Source of the DNA: Galeopsis tetrahit
Taxonomy: Eukaryota; Streptophyta; Magnoliopsida; Lamiales; Lamiaceae
Reading direction: 5' to 3'
Assembly: GCA_963675135.1 (NCBI GenBank)
Contig: OY776124.1
Location: 16,924,066 to 16,988,065 of the forward strand
Length of the DNA stretch: 64,000 nucleotides
Position numbers and translations under genes: made by a program. The notes below the pieces were generated by a model that was not told the DNA's origin, searched no databases, and was given only the letters and a program-made list of their open reading frames with translations. Positions 21,875-35,095 of the stretch are shown in pieces. Position 1 is the stretch's first letter, and every line of letters begins with the position of its first letter.

Positions 21875-23590
21875 TCAAAATTTTTAATCCGTTTATTTTA
21901 CTCGTTTCTGTGATTTTTTTATCTTTTATTTTATTGTCGAACGCGGGATATTAAATGTAGTAATTCAAATTGTAATATGTAGTAATACACATAAAATAAT
22001 GTAGTAATAACACAAACTATTTATATAATAATACAAATTCTTTTATTTAGTAACACGTTTTTTCTAGTGTTTTTATTGATGTAGTAACTCACATTATAAT
22101 ATGTAGTAACATATATTATCGAATGTAGTAAACACAATAATCATGTTGTAATAAAATGTTTTATTGTAGGATGATGCGAAAAATATTAGATCATTTGATA
22201 AAGTTACATATAGTAACAATCGTCTATTCAATGTAGTAATTCAAACTGTAGTATGTAGTAACATATAATTTTTTATGTAGTAAAATAAATTATTACATGT
22301 AGTAATAACACAATTTTATATAGTAGTATTGATTCTTTTATATTTTTATATTTTTTTTATTTATTAAGTAACCCACATTATAATATATAGTAACATATAT
22401 TATTGCATGTAGTAAGATATATTATTACACGTAATACAAAATAACATTGACACATAATGATTAGTATTAAAGAATATTTAAAGAAATATAAAATATTTAA
22501 GGATTAAGGTCATCGTAAATTGCAGCGTCCGACCGCGGCCTGAGGTGATCGAAAACTGCTCGGAGAAGACGACCATGTTCAATTTCTGTCGGTGGGTGCA
22601 TTTATAAAAACATTGGGTGTGAATTGAGCTGTCAGTGGGTGTATTTATAAAAAATGTGTGTGTGAATTAAGGTTGTGGGTGTATTTATAAAGAATATGTG
22701 TGTGAATGACTGAAATGCATGTATGCAATATTGCATATAAGTTTTTGTGTTAAGTTTTAAATAAAATTTCTAAAAACACATTAATGCATACTACCCATAC
22801 CCACAATTTTTTGGGCTAGTCTATTATTGCATATATGCATTTCAGCAATTCACACTCATATTCTTTATAAATACACTCACTGATAGCTCAATCCACATTT
22901 TTATAAATACACCCACTGACGATTTAATTCATACCCATATTTTTTATAAATACACCCATTAGCAGAAATTGTACTTAGTCAACTTCTTCGAGCAGTTTTC
23001 GGCCACCCCGAACCGCGGTCGAACGCTGCAATTTACGACGGCCTTAATCTTTAAATATTTTCTATTTATTTAAATATCCTTTAATAATTATTATGGATCA
23101 AGGTTATTTTATATTACTACATACAATAATATATGTTACTATATGTTATAATGTGAGTTACTTAATCAATAAAAATTCTAGAAAAAAATACTACATAAAA
23201 TAATCGATATTACTATATAAAAAATTATATGTTACTACATACTACAATTTGAATTACTACATTGAATATGCGTTTATTACTATATGTAACTTTATCAAAT
23301 GATTTGCATTACAACATGGTTATTGTGTTTACTACATGCAATAATATATGTTACTACGTATTATAATGTGAGTTACTACATTAACAAAAACACTAGAAAA
23401 AAATGTGTTATTAAATAAAAGAATTTGTATTATTATATAAAATAATTTGTGTTATTACTACATAAAATAATGTGTGTTACTACATATTACAATTTGAATT
23501 ACTACATTTAATATCCCGCGTTCGGCAATAAAATAAAAGATAAAAAAATCACAGAAACTGATAAAATAAACGGGTTAAAAATTTTGGTCA
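21875..23590. repeat. Large inverted repeat (arms above 600 bp)
   Basis: The left arm, about 21875-22565, is the reverse complement of the right arm, about 22975-23590. Paired words include CGAACGCGGGATATTAAATG with its complement at 23504-23524, and CGTAAATTGCAGCGTCCGAC with GTCGAACGCTGCAATTTACG. The ~400-bp centre holds a second inverted pair (about 22600-22745 against 22830-22965). Left-arm copies also differ by small gaps, so it is an aged structure. Confidence 0.85.
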
Positions 23591-23599
23591 AAATTAGAA

Positions 23600-24049
23600 C
23601 ACAAGTGGGTCAATTGACAAATAAATTAAGAATTAACCCAAATGAATTAATGGTGGCCCAATAATATATATTTTCAGCCTATTGACTTAATAAGTCAACA
23701 TTTTCAGCCCAATTGACTTAATTGGTCAATATTGTATATATGCAATATTGCATATAAGTTTTTGTGCAATTTTTTTATATTTAATTTGAGTCCAGTTATA
23801 AAAGATGGGTAAAATTTTATGAATAAAAAAAAATATTTTATATTAATATATAATCATTATAAAATAATATATATATGTGTGTATTTATTGACGGGGAATC
23901 GTAAATTCATTAATTAGACAAAGGCCTTACATCATCGATAAGACGATAATCAAAGAAATTAAATACAACAACGAGCGGCCTCTTCTATCCAAATTTCCTC
24001 CCAATTGGCGGAATGACCAAAATGGGTCAAACTTATAAGATGTTTAATA
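23600..24049. other. Repeat tail and unclassified sequence
   Basis: To 23775 this is the end of the dispersed repeat shared with 3499-4160. Nothing can be identified in 23776-23885. The stretch 23886-24047 is less AT-rich and ends an unrecognised segment, possibly the 3' end of a non-LTR element on the minus strand; I cannot support a firm call. Confidence 0.4.
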
Positions 24050-24286
24050 CTCCCTCTATCCATCAAAAGTGTATTCATTATTTTTTTATACATGTTTTTT
24101 AAAAAGTTATATTTTAATTATAAAAATTATATGTGGGGTAACGAGTAAAGAATATTGTTGATAAATACTTAATCTTGTTAATAAAGTAGAAAAAATATTT
24201 AAAATTTAATTATTTAAATAACTAGAACAAATATATTTTTTGTGAACCAAAAAAAATAAGCATACCTTTGGAGAGGGTGGAGAGAG
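24050..24286. mobile_element. Stowaway-like MITE (237 bp)
   Basis: The ends CTCCCTCTATCCATCAAAAG and a diverged CTTTGGAGAGGGTGGAGAGAG are flanked by TA. The interior resembles the element at 7140-7370. Confidence 0.8.
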
Positions 24287-24719
24287 TATCACTTAATAAA
24301 TCGCACACGGAATGAATTCCAATCTAATTTAAAGGGCGTGCAACTAAGATGTTAAATAGCACTTAATAAAAAGGATTTAGTTTAATACTGCCCCTCCTCA
24401 AAATTATGATTTCATTTTATTTTTCATTGATATTGTGTGGACTCAAATACATCTATTTTTTTCGGTTATAAAAGTACAAGTAGCTAGTAAAAAATAAAAA
24501 GTGTAATATTATAATAACAAAAAAAAAAAAAAAAGTGCATGTACTATATATTAACAAATATGTTAAATTCAAATGAGTGATAATATTATAATGGTCTTTT
24601 CAGCTTTATTGAGTTACACTTTTCATTTACATTATGTTGACCTTTTAAATTATAGTGACTTACACTTTTTAATAATATGTGTGTTGTCCTTTTTAGTTAT
24701 ACTATAATTAAAATTTTCA

Positions 24720-25735
24720 GTAATATTATATTACACTTTGTAGTAATATTGTGTTGTACTTTTCAGTTATACTAACTTACACTTTTTAGTAATACTGAAT
24801 AATATTATATTACATTTTTCAGCTACAATGACTTACAATTTTTCAGTTATAGTAACTTACATTTTTTAGTAATATTGTGTTGCACTTTTCTGTTATAGCG
24901 GCATACACTTTTAAGTAATATTGTCTTGCACATTTTATTTATAGTGACTTAAATTTTTCAGAAATATTGTGTTGTACTTTTCAATTATATTAACTTGCAC
25001 TTTTTAATAATATTGTATTGTACTTTTCATGAATTATAGTGACTTACATTTTTTTGTAAAATATTGTATTGCACTTTTCATTGAATAAAAATTTCCACTT
25101 AAACGTTTGACACATGTTTATTAAAATGTTTTAGTCACTATAATTAAAAAAATGTATCTGAATATAATTGAAAAGTGCAAAATATTTTCTTATAAAAATT
25201 GAATAATGGAACTTAATATATTTTTTTTAAATTAAATTTTTCAGTAATATTATATTACACTTTGTAGTAATATTGTGTTAGTACTTTTCAGTTATACTAA
25301 CTTACACTTTTTAGTAATAATGAGTAATATTATATTACATTTTTCAGCTACAATGACTTACAATTTTTCAGTTATAGTAACTTACATTTTTTAGTAATAT
25401 TGTGTTGCACTTTTCTGTTATAGCGACATACACTTCTAAGTAATATTGTGTTGCACTTTTTAATTATAGTGACTTAAATTTTTCAGAAATATTGTGTTGT
25501 ACTTTTCTGTTATACTGACTTGCATTTTTTAATAATATTGTGTTGTACTTTTTAATTATAATGACTTACATTTTTTAGTAAAATGTTGTGTTGCACTTTT
25601 CATTGAATAAAATTTTCCAATTAAAAGTTTGACACTTATTAAAATATTTTAGTCACTATAATTAAAAAAATGTATCTGAATATAATTGAAAAGTGCAAAA
25701 TATTTTCTTATAAAAATTTAATAATGGAACTTAAT
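24720..25735. repeat. ~500-bp direct duplication built of short AT-rich repeats
   Basis: About 24720-25200 recurs at 25235-25735 in the same order (ATTATATTACACTTTGTAG; CAGCTACAATGACTTACAAT; TTGAATAAAATTTTCCA; ATGTATCTGAATATAATTG). Each half consists of diverged ~45-bp units alternating TAGTAATATTGTGTTGCACTT and TATAGTGACTTACA. No coding potential. Confidence 0.85.
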
Positions 25736-26019
25736 ATTTTTTTAAAATTATTTGTTATTTTATTATATAAAATTAAAAAAATTATTTATTTAACGAGTAT
25801 GCCAATAGTCTAAATAGGAAATAGGAAATGTGTATATTTATACATAGGTATGAATGAAATGGTTGAAACTTCATTCCTCTCACATTTTTTTCTATTTTAT
25901 TATAATATGTATAAAAGAAAATCAATATTTAAATAAGTGTGGTAGTAGCTTAAATAAATGGTAAGAGTGGGATTTCTTTTTTTTTTTGGTAAACATACAT
26001 GGTTCTAACCTCTTTTCTA

Positions 26020-26247
26020 CTCCTTCCATTCTATCATAAGTGTTATTTTTATGAAATTTGTTGGAATTAAGAAATGGTATATATTGACAATTACAGACTA
26101 CAGTATATTCTTAAATAATAAAAGGAGATTTTATGTAAAAATTCTAAAACAACACTTATTTATGTATAAAAGAAAAGGACTAAAACAACAATTATTTATG
26201 TACAAAAGAAAATGACTAAAACAACATTTATTATAGAACTGAGAGAG
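26020..26247. mobile_element. Stowaway-like MITE (228 bp)
   Basis: The ends CTCCTTCCATTCTATCATAA and TTATAGAACTGAGAGAG are inverted and flanked by TA. The stretch 26250-27130 that follows has no gene or repeat that I recognise. Confidence 0.75.
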
Positions 26248-27129
26248 TATCAATTAGGGGGGCTGCATTTTCTCCCAACATTACAATAATATGGACCATA
26301 ATTTTGGTATGTAGTAAGTATATGTATGTATAATTTGGCCTTACTCCATGATATATACTAACTAGATGAGTACTCGCGTATTACGCGATTAACAAATATT
26401 ATAACACTGAAAAAAAAAAGTGCTTTTTAAAAAATAAATGTATGTCTTTCATTTTTTAAAGCAATTAGTAACACTAATATAACTAATTATAATCAATATT
26501 GTGATAGTCAAACTTTCTATTTTTTATGAACTCAGATTAATACAATCTTCATATATGAAAAAAAATCACACAATAATAATAACACATATAAAAATCAACT
26601 AATAAAATCACATCTAACAAATATATAACTTCATGAGATATTGACAAATCAGTAAAATTAATATAAAATCGACAGATAAGCAGAATTAATATAACGACGA
26701 AACATGAGCAGAATTAATATTATGATGCCACATAAGCAATCTAAACTCCCTATTAGTAATAAAGGGGATATTAATAGCATATACTATATTATACTTAAAA
26801 CAATTAACAATTAATATTGATAGGTATATATTAAGTACTTCGTATTTGCTATTTATTGACAATCGATATATTACATTTATACTTTGTTTGATTTGCTTGA
26901 TTAGGTTGGATTAGACTTGATTGTCATTTTATTCCCAACGAATTAAACGTTTGATTTAATTGATTGTGGTTCGGAATTAATGCAAGGCCCGACAAGTTTT
27001 TTACTATTTATCATGGATATATATGTGAAATTATTAATTATAGGGAAAGGATAAATTAATTTATCCAACATTATCCCATCCATCAATCCAAACTTAGCGT
27101 ATCATTAATATCCAAAAATTACGTACATA

Positions 27130-27246
27130 AGATATATATCATGGTGTAAGATCAATGTCAATGTCAACCAAAATATTCATAAAATCCCACAACAAATTAA
27201 ATCGACCCTGCAAATCTGTTTCATTATTATATCACTTCCCATATAT
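27130..27246 (+). promoter_or_regulatory. Distal promoter of the intact PMEI gene, displaced 13.9 kb
   Basis: TCAACCAAAATATTCATAAA and CGACCCTGCAAATCTG are collinear with 19562-19690. The match stops at TTCCCATATAT (27246) and resumes at 41190, on the far side of the CACTA-type element. Confidence 0.85.
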
Positions 27247-29449
27247 CACTACAAAAAAAACCGCTTTTAGTGACAATTTTTTTTGTCACTAAATCTTTAA
27301 ATTTTGTCACTAAAAATAGTTAGTGACAATTTTGGAGTTTGTGGCTATAAATCGTGTGGCTAAAAGATTAGTGACGAAAATGTATTAGACGTCACTATAT
27401 GTCATATTTTTAGTCACGTACATATTTTGTCACCAAATCTTGTTTTATAGTCGCATATCTTTATTGTTACTATTAGTCAATGTTTTAGTCACACATATAT
27501 ATTGTCACTGTTACTCAATGATTTAGTAGCATATTTTTTATCGACACTATTACTTAATGTTTTAGTCACACATTTTTATTGACACTATTACTCAATGTTT
27601 TAGTCACATTTTTTATTGACACTATTACTTAATGTTTTAGTCACACATTTTTATTGACACTATTACTCAATTATTATAGTTACCAAAAAAATCATGTCAC
27701 TATAATTAAGATCTTTAGTCATGCTGAATTATTATCACTAAAACGTATCTATAATTTCGTACTAGTTGCCACTGTTATTGTGTGGCTAATTACCACGCAA
27801 TTATCACTAATTAAAGATTAAAAATTCGCATTGCAATTTACAGTTTTTATATTATTTTTTAAAATTAAATTATATAAAAATAATAAATTTTAGAGGGTTG
27901 TGATAAAATTATTTAAACATAGTTATCACTAAAACGGTAAAACCTAAAAAAATCGTGTAAAGAATAATATTAATATTACTTTATTTTAAATAAAATAATT
28001 ATTTTAAGACTTAAATATGATAACGTTGGCAAATTATTTTTCAATATAGTTATGGGCCAGAAACAAATATTTGCTTTATATCTATAAACTAATCTTGGTT
28101 TCAAAAAAAAAAAAAATCTATAAACGAATCTATTTGTGTACTGATAAAACATTACAAATTGAAAGTAAAATTTAAATAAATCACAAACATAGTAGAAAAG
28201 TTCAAATTTAAAATACATTAATAATTAAAACAAAAGCCCAAGTCTTTACAAGTAAACTAAAGACAAATATCTAAAAGAAAAAAGACATAAAACAATTAAA
28301 TAAATCATCATTTCTATTCATTGTCGTAGAGTCTCTCGCTAATTTGCTCTGAAGTTGTCTTCATATCTGTTAAAAAATAAATTTCAATGAGTACTATATT
28401 GTAAGAAAATATTATCAAAAATAAATCACACTAATTAATAAAATATAACTACTTACATTTTTTTACGAGCTATAATCAAATTACTGAAAGATGTACCTTA
28501 CTTATTTGATCAAATTTGAAGAATTTTAGAAATTTTGGCTTCTTCGTTATCAATGCTTCCAACATTTACTACACAATTGAAACAATCAAAAGTGAGAAAT
28601 AAAATAAAATAAATGGCAGCGGCTTATCGGAAGAAAAAAGTAGAAGACTACTTTTAGGACCTTTATAATAATAATAGATTTCGTAAAAATGAGATAACTT
28701 ACAAACAAATTTGTTCATAGCAACCGCAGGATATATGTTCGAAGAAATAGCATAAAACGAGACTTCTGTGATGAGAGAATATGATTTTATAGGGAAACTG
28801 TGTATAATAAAGTGTGGGATGAGTCGTGGATTCAGTTGAGAAATTTTTGGGATGCAGTTTGAAATGGGTCTCCCATTTGATTTTTTAAAACAAAAGAAAT
28901 AGTTTTAAAAAAAAGTTGAGATAATTAATGGAATCAATTTTATCGATAAAAAATAGAATTGGAGTTTTCAGTCAAACAAAAAGTTAGATAATTGGGGCAG
29001 ATTTTTTTAAATTTTTACATTTTTAAAATAAAACATTGAAAATGTAATTAAAATGTGAGGTTTTATGAAAATAATCAAAGGCATATGTCTATTCATTTTT
29101 TTCTCGTTCTCTTTTTTTTTTATCTTCTGTCCTCATCCGTTTTTTGCAGTTTCCCCACTTTCTCTTAGATTTAATTAGTTTAAGTTAAGAGATTATTTAC
29201 TACTGGCTCCTGGTTTTTGAGTTTTGTTGCAACCCACTCCCTGCCAATTTTTACGAATTTTTAGCTAGCAACCCACTCCCAAATATGATATGAATTTCCT
29301 CTTTTGCCCTTTCATTCTCATTTATTTTGTATTTGCTATATTTTAATTAATTTGGAGGAAAAGACTCCCGTACAGCTTCTGTCAAAAGATCTCTCCCTTC
29401 CGTCGACGTTCTGCTCAATAATTAAGATTACGGCCATCAATTCTCTTCC

Positions 29450-30060
29450 CTCTTATCAGTTATTTGAATTTTGAATTCGAATTCAGCATTATCCTAACTG
29501 CCTATCTTCATCTTCATTTGTAGGGTTCCTCAAAGTCAAATGGAATTTTTTTCTCGCTGCAATCTGCAATCGCTCCTTCAAATCACCATGGACTTCTCTG
29601 CCTCATTTCTCTCTATATACAGACTTCTCTGCCTCATTTCTCTCTCATACCTACACATTTACGGAAGCAAAGCAGAAAACATTTTCACCGCCCAAAGCGC
29701 ACATCCTGTTGCAGAAAAAAGTTCCCCCTTTTGTGGCAAACCCTTATTTTAATTTTTAGGGTAACTCTTCGTGAAGGTGAGCTCCTGTTGAGGTAAAAAT
29801 CTATTTCATTTTTGTTCTGAAATTGCCAAAAAACTGTGTTTAGAGACGGTTAAGGTTTTTGCAGGCGAAAAAATTCTTGGAACCCTCATTCTCTGAATCG
29901 AAGAGTTATCTAACATGGTGAAGCGTTGGATGACAGACGACGTCATCTGTGCCGGAATTTCGGTATTTTTTGCAGAAAATTCGGAATTTCTGTGCAAAAT
30001 GACGGACAACGTTTTTGGGCGATTTGGTTTTGGTGCTATAATGAGAGGCGAGGAAGAATG
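29450..30060 (+). other. Gene-like sequence of unknown origin in the MULE
   Basis: Base composition is more balanced than the surroundings. The 70-codon frame at 29540-29752 (MEFFSRCNLQSLLQ) contains a 22-bp direct duplication (ACTTCTCTGCCTCATTTCTC plus two bases) and no known domain. It may be another captured leader or exon; I cannot identify it. Confidence 0.35.
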
Positions 30061-30550
30061 TGGTACATATGATGTTTAATTAAAAAGAGTTGCGTCTTCA
30101 TACTTACAGCTTTGATATAGTGTTTAATCAAAAGTGTTGAATTGAAACTAACAGCTTTGACAATTCAATGATTTCTTCTGTAAGTATGTTATGATATAGT
30201 ATACGTTCTTCAATGTGTTCATTTCTACCTGAATTGATTGCGGGTTGCGTCTTCATACTATAACTGCGTTTTATGAGATGAATTTGTAAAGGGGTTTTTG
30301 TATTTTTTCTAGTTTGTGGTATTAATTGAAAAGGGTTGAGCGTTGGCCTTTACGGGTGTTGAGTTGAATCGGAGACCATTTTAGCTTCGTGATGTTGGAT
30401 GGTTTCTGCATCTGATCTGAATGCTTTTTTATACAATTGATTGTTCTATCATTAGGTACATAATGTACATTGTAGCAATGGCTGCTGCTTTGCTCTATCA
30501 TTAGGTACATAAGTGATGTTGGAACATTTACATATGTATCAAGTTGAAAG

Positions 30551-30814
30551 ATGGCTTCTTGTGTTTCTTTGTTTTCTATTCTTACTTCACCAATATTGAG
30601 AGGGGATCGTTTGATAGGTTATCAGTTGAGGAGTATTATAGTTAAATTATGTCTAATGCTTTTCATTTTAGATTATATATTCTCTTCACTCACTCTGCAC
30701 TACATGTTAGAAAACAATCTGAGTGTTTCCGTTTCTGATATATGTTTATCAGGTGTTCAAAAATGTGGGCAGTGCGAGGGTAAAGGAGTGAATTTAGGGG
30801 ATTATTTTAATTAA
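30551..30814 (+). pseudogene. Possible captured fragment of a plastid DnaJ-type zinc-finger gene
   Basis: The frame begins MASCVSLFSILTSPILRGDR, which would suit a transit peptide. After a stretch that reads like an intron (GATAG-GTTATC to TTTATCAG-GTG), it ends QKCGQCEGKGVNLGDYFN and stops. CGQCEGKG fits the CxxCxGxG motif of DnaJ cysteine-rich domains, and the following GVN..DYFN resembles, from memory, small plant zinc-finger proteins of the BSD2-like group. Only one of the four CxxCxGxG units is present. The remaining exons are not seen downstream, so this cannot make the protein. The call rests on one short motif and could be chance. Confidence 0.35.
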
Positions 30815-33057
30815 GTTGTGACAGTTTAAGATTTTAGTCAATCTTGCATTGCTTATTTTAAGGCTTGTGTAGTTTACATTTTTTCTAATGTAAGGTTTGT
30901 GGTTGATGCAGTGTTATAGTGGATGCGTTAAAAGTAGTCAGTCTACAAAAGTTTTGTTCATTGTGGGAACCAATTCTTTGGAGGGTTGTAAGATATTAAT
31001 CTTATATGAATTATAGCCTTGATTCAGGATATTTAGTTCATCTTAGCTGTGATCTTTGTGATCCCTTTTCTTTAATTATTCTAAGTGAATGAATCCTATT
31101 TTTGTGTATGCCCCGTTGATTGAGCTCGAGCGATTTACAGTGTCAATGATCAATATTTTAGCCAAAACCCTTATGATTTCAATCAAGTTACTAGAAAGAT
31201 GGTTGTTATGTTAAAAAACACGCGTCTCTTCAACAGCTACTAGCACATTCTTCATTCAGGAATTTCAATCTTGCATTGCTTATTTACCCTTTAAATTAAA
31301 AAATGGACACTCTTTGTTCAAATATTTACCATTTATGTTCAAATATTCATCCTATATTAAAACTCAATTTAAATTTATGTTTTAGTAACTTATGTAATAT
31401 TCAATTTTCAATTTAAAAGTTTTAGTTACTTAGGTAAAATTCAAACTCGCTTGATGGCGGCGTAGATCTAGGGTTTTCCGGGGTTTGTTGACACACTGAA
31501 TTACCAGATAAATTATTTCATCGGACTGTAATTTTTCTGGGTCTGATTCTAAATGACTTGAATGTGCTAAAGATGTTCATGATTGTGTTTGTGTTTGTGT
31601 TTGTGTGTTTACATGGGCAAGATTTTCTTAATTTGAAGTTCGTGTGTGTGTTAGTGTGTGAAAATCGTTTCTGTTTTTTGGGTTTTGAGGTGTGATTCAG
31701 CTAGCTTCATTTGGTATCTGAGAAAATTTTATAACAAATTTGTGTCCATTGATTTCATGTTTTCTGGGCATAGTTGGCTTTTCTGAATGCTTTTTTGATG
31801 TAAGAAAGACGAATAACTAAGCGATATGAAGTCCATATTGTATTTGAATAATATTGATTATTTCCCTTAATCTTGACTTGAAGTTCTTAAAAATATGTTG
31901 ATTATTTCACTAAAATAATTGCACAAAATTCGAATAATATTGAAATCGAATTAATTTCGAATCGTATACTGGAATAATATTGTTTAAAAAAAATCGAATC
32001 GAATACTCGAATCGAATAGTATCGAATAACCATTCGAATATTGAATCGAATTTATTATTTGATAATTAAACGAGTACGAATATTTTCCCAAATACGAATT
32101 GAATATTGTGTTATCCGCTTCGATTCGTTTACAACCCTATTTCTATTTGTGACATAAGGGTGAGTTTCTTTTGTAATTAATAGATGGTTGAATATTACAT
32201 TTTCTAAAGTATTAAACTCCCGTAAATCCTAAATTGAAATTGAGTTGAAATATTACATAAGTTACTAAAATTAAAATATTTGAACACTGAGTGTTACAAG
32301 ATTGAACACTAAGTGTTACAAAGTTGAACACTAGGCGTTGCAAGATTGAACACTGATTGATACACCCCAAACTCTAATGTTGTATTTGGATGAATGAATT
32401 TGATTTAAAAAGACATTTCAAATTGCATAATTAGTGTGAATTTAAAATTCTTTTAATTTTAACTTAAAAAAGATGGGCACAAATCTAAATAGTTAAAATT
32501 CATTCATTTACTTTCTTCAATGGAATGTCTACTTTTTCAATTGGGTTTCAAGAGAGAGAATTTGGTGGTTTTAAAAGAGAGAGACGAAGAGTTAAAATTC
32601 AAAAGAGTGGGGTCGTGGGAAATGTGATTTAGAATTAGGTGGGTGGGGGTAAGTGAGAATATTAAGAATTGTTAATTAAAGTGCTTAATGATGATAATTG
32701 AGTGGCATTTAGTGTAAATAAAAAGCTTTTAGGGACGGAGGGAGTACAATTTAAGTTTGAGCAACTTATGTGATATTCCAATTCAATTCAAGGTTTAGTA
32801 CCTTATGTTTATCGAATAATAAAGATTTAACAAGAAAATTAAACCTGCTGAGATGATTGAGAAATATTTTCTCTTATTTAAAATGGATAGTGATTTTATG
32901 TGACATGTTGAGAATGTGCAATGATTCAATCTCAATTTCAATTTCAGTTTTAGTAACTTATGTGATTTATCTTGTTTATCACTTCATATGCAATTGTGTC
33001 AATAAGTTCTTGAATAAGTTTTGATAAAAAACGAGTTAAAAGTTGGTTGCTTTAAAG

Positions 33058-33300
33058 ATGGGGATAAGCCTGTAGTTCTTGATGTTGTGTTGAAGGAAAC
33101 TGTGGATTTGGTAATGGATCTGATAATTGAAATTCTTGGTTTTTTTTTTTTTATTGTGGGGTGCCTTTTTTATTTTTAAATTTTATTTCTGATTTTTTTT
33201 TTTGTTTGTGAGTGTGGTTAATTGCAGAACATTCCAATTGAGGAAGTGTTTGAGAATTTGAGCTGCACAAAAGAGGGTCTTACAAGTGATTCAAGTGAAG
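33058..33300 (+). pseudogene. Captured 5' exons of a plasma-membrane H+-ATPase gene
   Basis: Exon 1 (33058-33110) encodes GDKPVVLDVVLKETVDL and exon 2 (33228-33300) NIPIEEVFENLSCTKEGLTS. They are separated by a 117-bp GT-AG interval. This is the characteristic cytosolic N-terminus of plant type P3A proton pumps (KxETVDLExIPIEEVFxxLxCTxEGLT). The ATG is followed by only four G's in total before ATAAG, one short of the GGG-GAT reading, so the start codon is out of frame with the exon. After GLTSDSSEA similarity is lost, and none of the transmembrane or phosphorylation (DKTGT) parts exist here. Retention of the intron points to DNA-level capture. The ~1.6 kb upstream may be its leader. Confidence 0.75.
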
Positions 33301-33311
33301 CACCTATGTTG

Positions 33312-33410
33312 CTTTTCAATTTGAGAGCAATCTTTTTTATGCAAGAAGGACGAAGACCAGAGCTGAAATTTTCAATTTGAGAGCAATCTTTTTTATGCAA
33401 GAAGGACGAA
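33312..33410. repeat. Short tandem duplication after the ATPase fragment
   Basis: TTTTCAATTTGAGAGCAATC and the next ~24 bases (to GAAGGACGAAGA) occur at about 33314 and 33371, separated by 14 bp. It lies right where H+-ATPase homology stops. Confidence 0.85.
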
Positions 33411-33739
33411 GAACTTGACTTGAATTTGAAGGTTGAAAGAAGAAACAAAAAGTTAAAGAAGAAACTGTAGCATGTACATCGCAAGATGAACTAGTAATTT
33501 GTTAGATGATCTTTTATATTATTAGCTTATGAGTAGCATGTATATCGCAAGAAGAAACTATAGCATGTATATTTTGTGCCTGATATCTGGTGCATATGTA
33601 ATTTGTTAGATGATCTTTTATATTATTGGCTTATGAGTATTTTTTCTTGATAACCATTTCGCTTGTTTAGATGTAATGAATTATGATTGTGGGTGCACAA
33701 TATTGGTGTATCAACAAGTTGGTAGACAATTTAATATTC

Positions 33740-34620
33740 AAATTCAAAAAATGACACTCTTTGTTCAAATATTCACTATTTGTGTTCAAATATTCGTCAT
33801 ATGTAATATTCAAACTCAATTTCAATTTTAAGTTTAGTAACTTATGTAATATTCAAACTCAATTTAGGTTTAAGGTTTATGTTTGGTACCTTGTTTAGTA
33901 ACTTATGAAATATTACCCAAATTTAATTTCAATTTAACTTTTAACAACTTATGTAATATTCAAACTCATTTTAGGTTTAAGGTTTATGTTTGTTACCTTA
34001 TGTACCATATAAATTTAGTAACTTATGTAATATTATTCAAATTTAATTTTAATTTAACTTTTAGTAACTTATGTAATATTCAAACTTAATTAATATTTAA
34101 TGTTTATATTTAGTACCTTATATACAATTTAAGTTTAGCAACTTATGTAATATTCAAATTCAATTTATATTCATTTTATATATTTAAATTTAGTAAATGA
34201 ATAATTTAATTTCATTTTAGTACCTTATGCAATATAAGAATTTTCAATTTTGAATTTAGAGTTTAGTACCTTAAGTTTAAGAGAGATTTAAGAATAAACA
34301 TGTCTCCAATTAATTCGATGAGAAGCAAGTAAGAAGATATAATTAATTACTTTAGTGGATAGGCAGGTCCAATTGTTCTAAATCCAAAAGCAAACATAGT
34401 TGAGTTGAGTAAGAATTCCATTATTCTTTTTTAAATTGAGTTTGAATATTACATAATTATAAAACTTAAATGGTATATACCAAATATAAACCTAAATTGA
34501 GTTTAAATATTTTTTTTTAAGTTACTAAAACTTAGATTGAAAATTGAATATTAAATAAGTTACTAAAATTTAAATTAAAATTGACTTTAAATATTACATA
34601 ACACGAATATTTGAACATAA
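33740..34620. repeat. Diverged repeats of a TTAGTAACTTATGTAATATTC motif
   Basis: Units of about 60-125 bp recur in direct orientation to about 34290, then inverted at 34430-34620 (AAGTTACTAAAACTTA). The same words occur at 31340-31440 and, inverted, at 32220-32290. No gene; the 68-codon frame at 33883 is produced by the repeat. Confidence 0.75.
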
Positions 34621-34909
34621 AGAATGAACATTTGAACAAATAATTTTTTGAATTTTTCTCCTAATAATGAATTTTTTTGAATTTAAATATTAAATAATAT
34701 ACCAAATCCTGAATTCTAAATTAAATTTAAATATGTACTAAACTTAAATTAATTCATACATGCATTAAATTTATATAAATTAAATATTATATAATTTAGA
34801 ATATTATATATTATTGGGCTTATCTAAATATAAGGCCCAAATGCTAATTGACCTAATTTCATTCCACATTAATCAACTAACAGTACGCATCCCACTCCCC
34901 ACAATCAAT

Positions 34910-35095
34910 TCTTCTTCTTCCTCCTTATCAGCGGGTTTCTTCATCAGCGACGGTTTCTTCTCCCATAGCAGCAAGGCAGTACGAAGTTGACTATGGCGGC
35001 GAACGGCGGCAGTTGCACACCGGCGACGAACGGCGACAGTTGCACCCCGGCGACAATTGCACCGGACCCGGCGGCGACCGACGACAGTTTCTTCC
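34910..35095. other. GC-rich CGGCGAACGGCGGCAG repeat block in the MULE
   Basis: Reiterated GGCGACGAACGGCGACAGTT-like units stand out against 25-30% GC surroundings. A 119-residue minus-strand frame (35232-34873) spans it but is arginine-rich low complexity without a known domain. It may be captured promoter or leader DNA. Confidence 0.5.

Noticed and set aside
23886..24047. Possible 3' end of a LINE or SINE on the minus strand
   Set aside because: No RT motif, poly(A) tail or target duplication could be recognised; left as unclassified.
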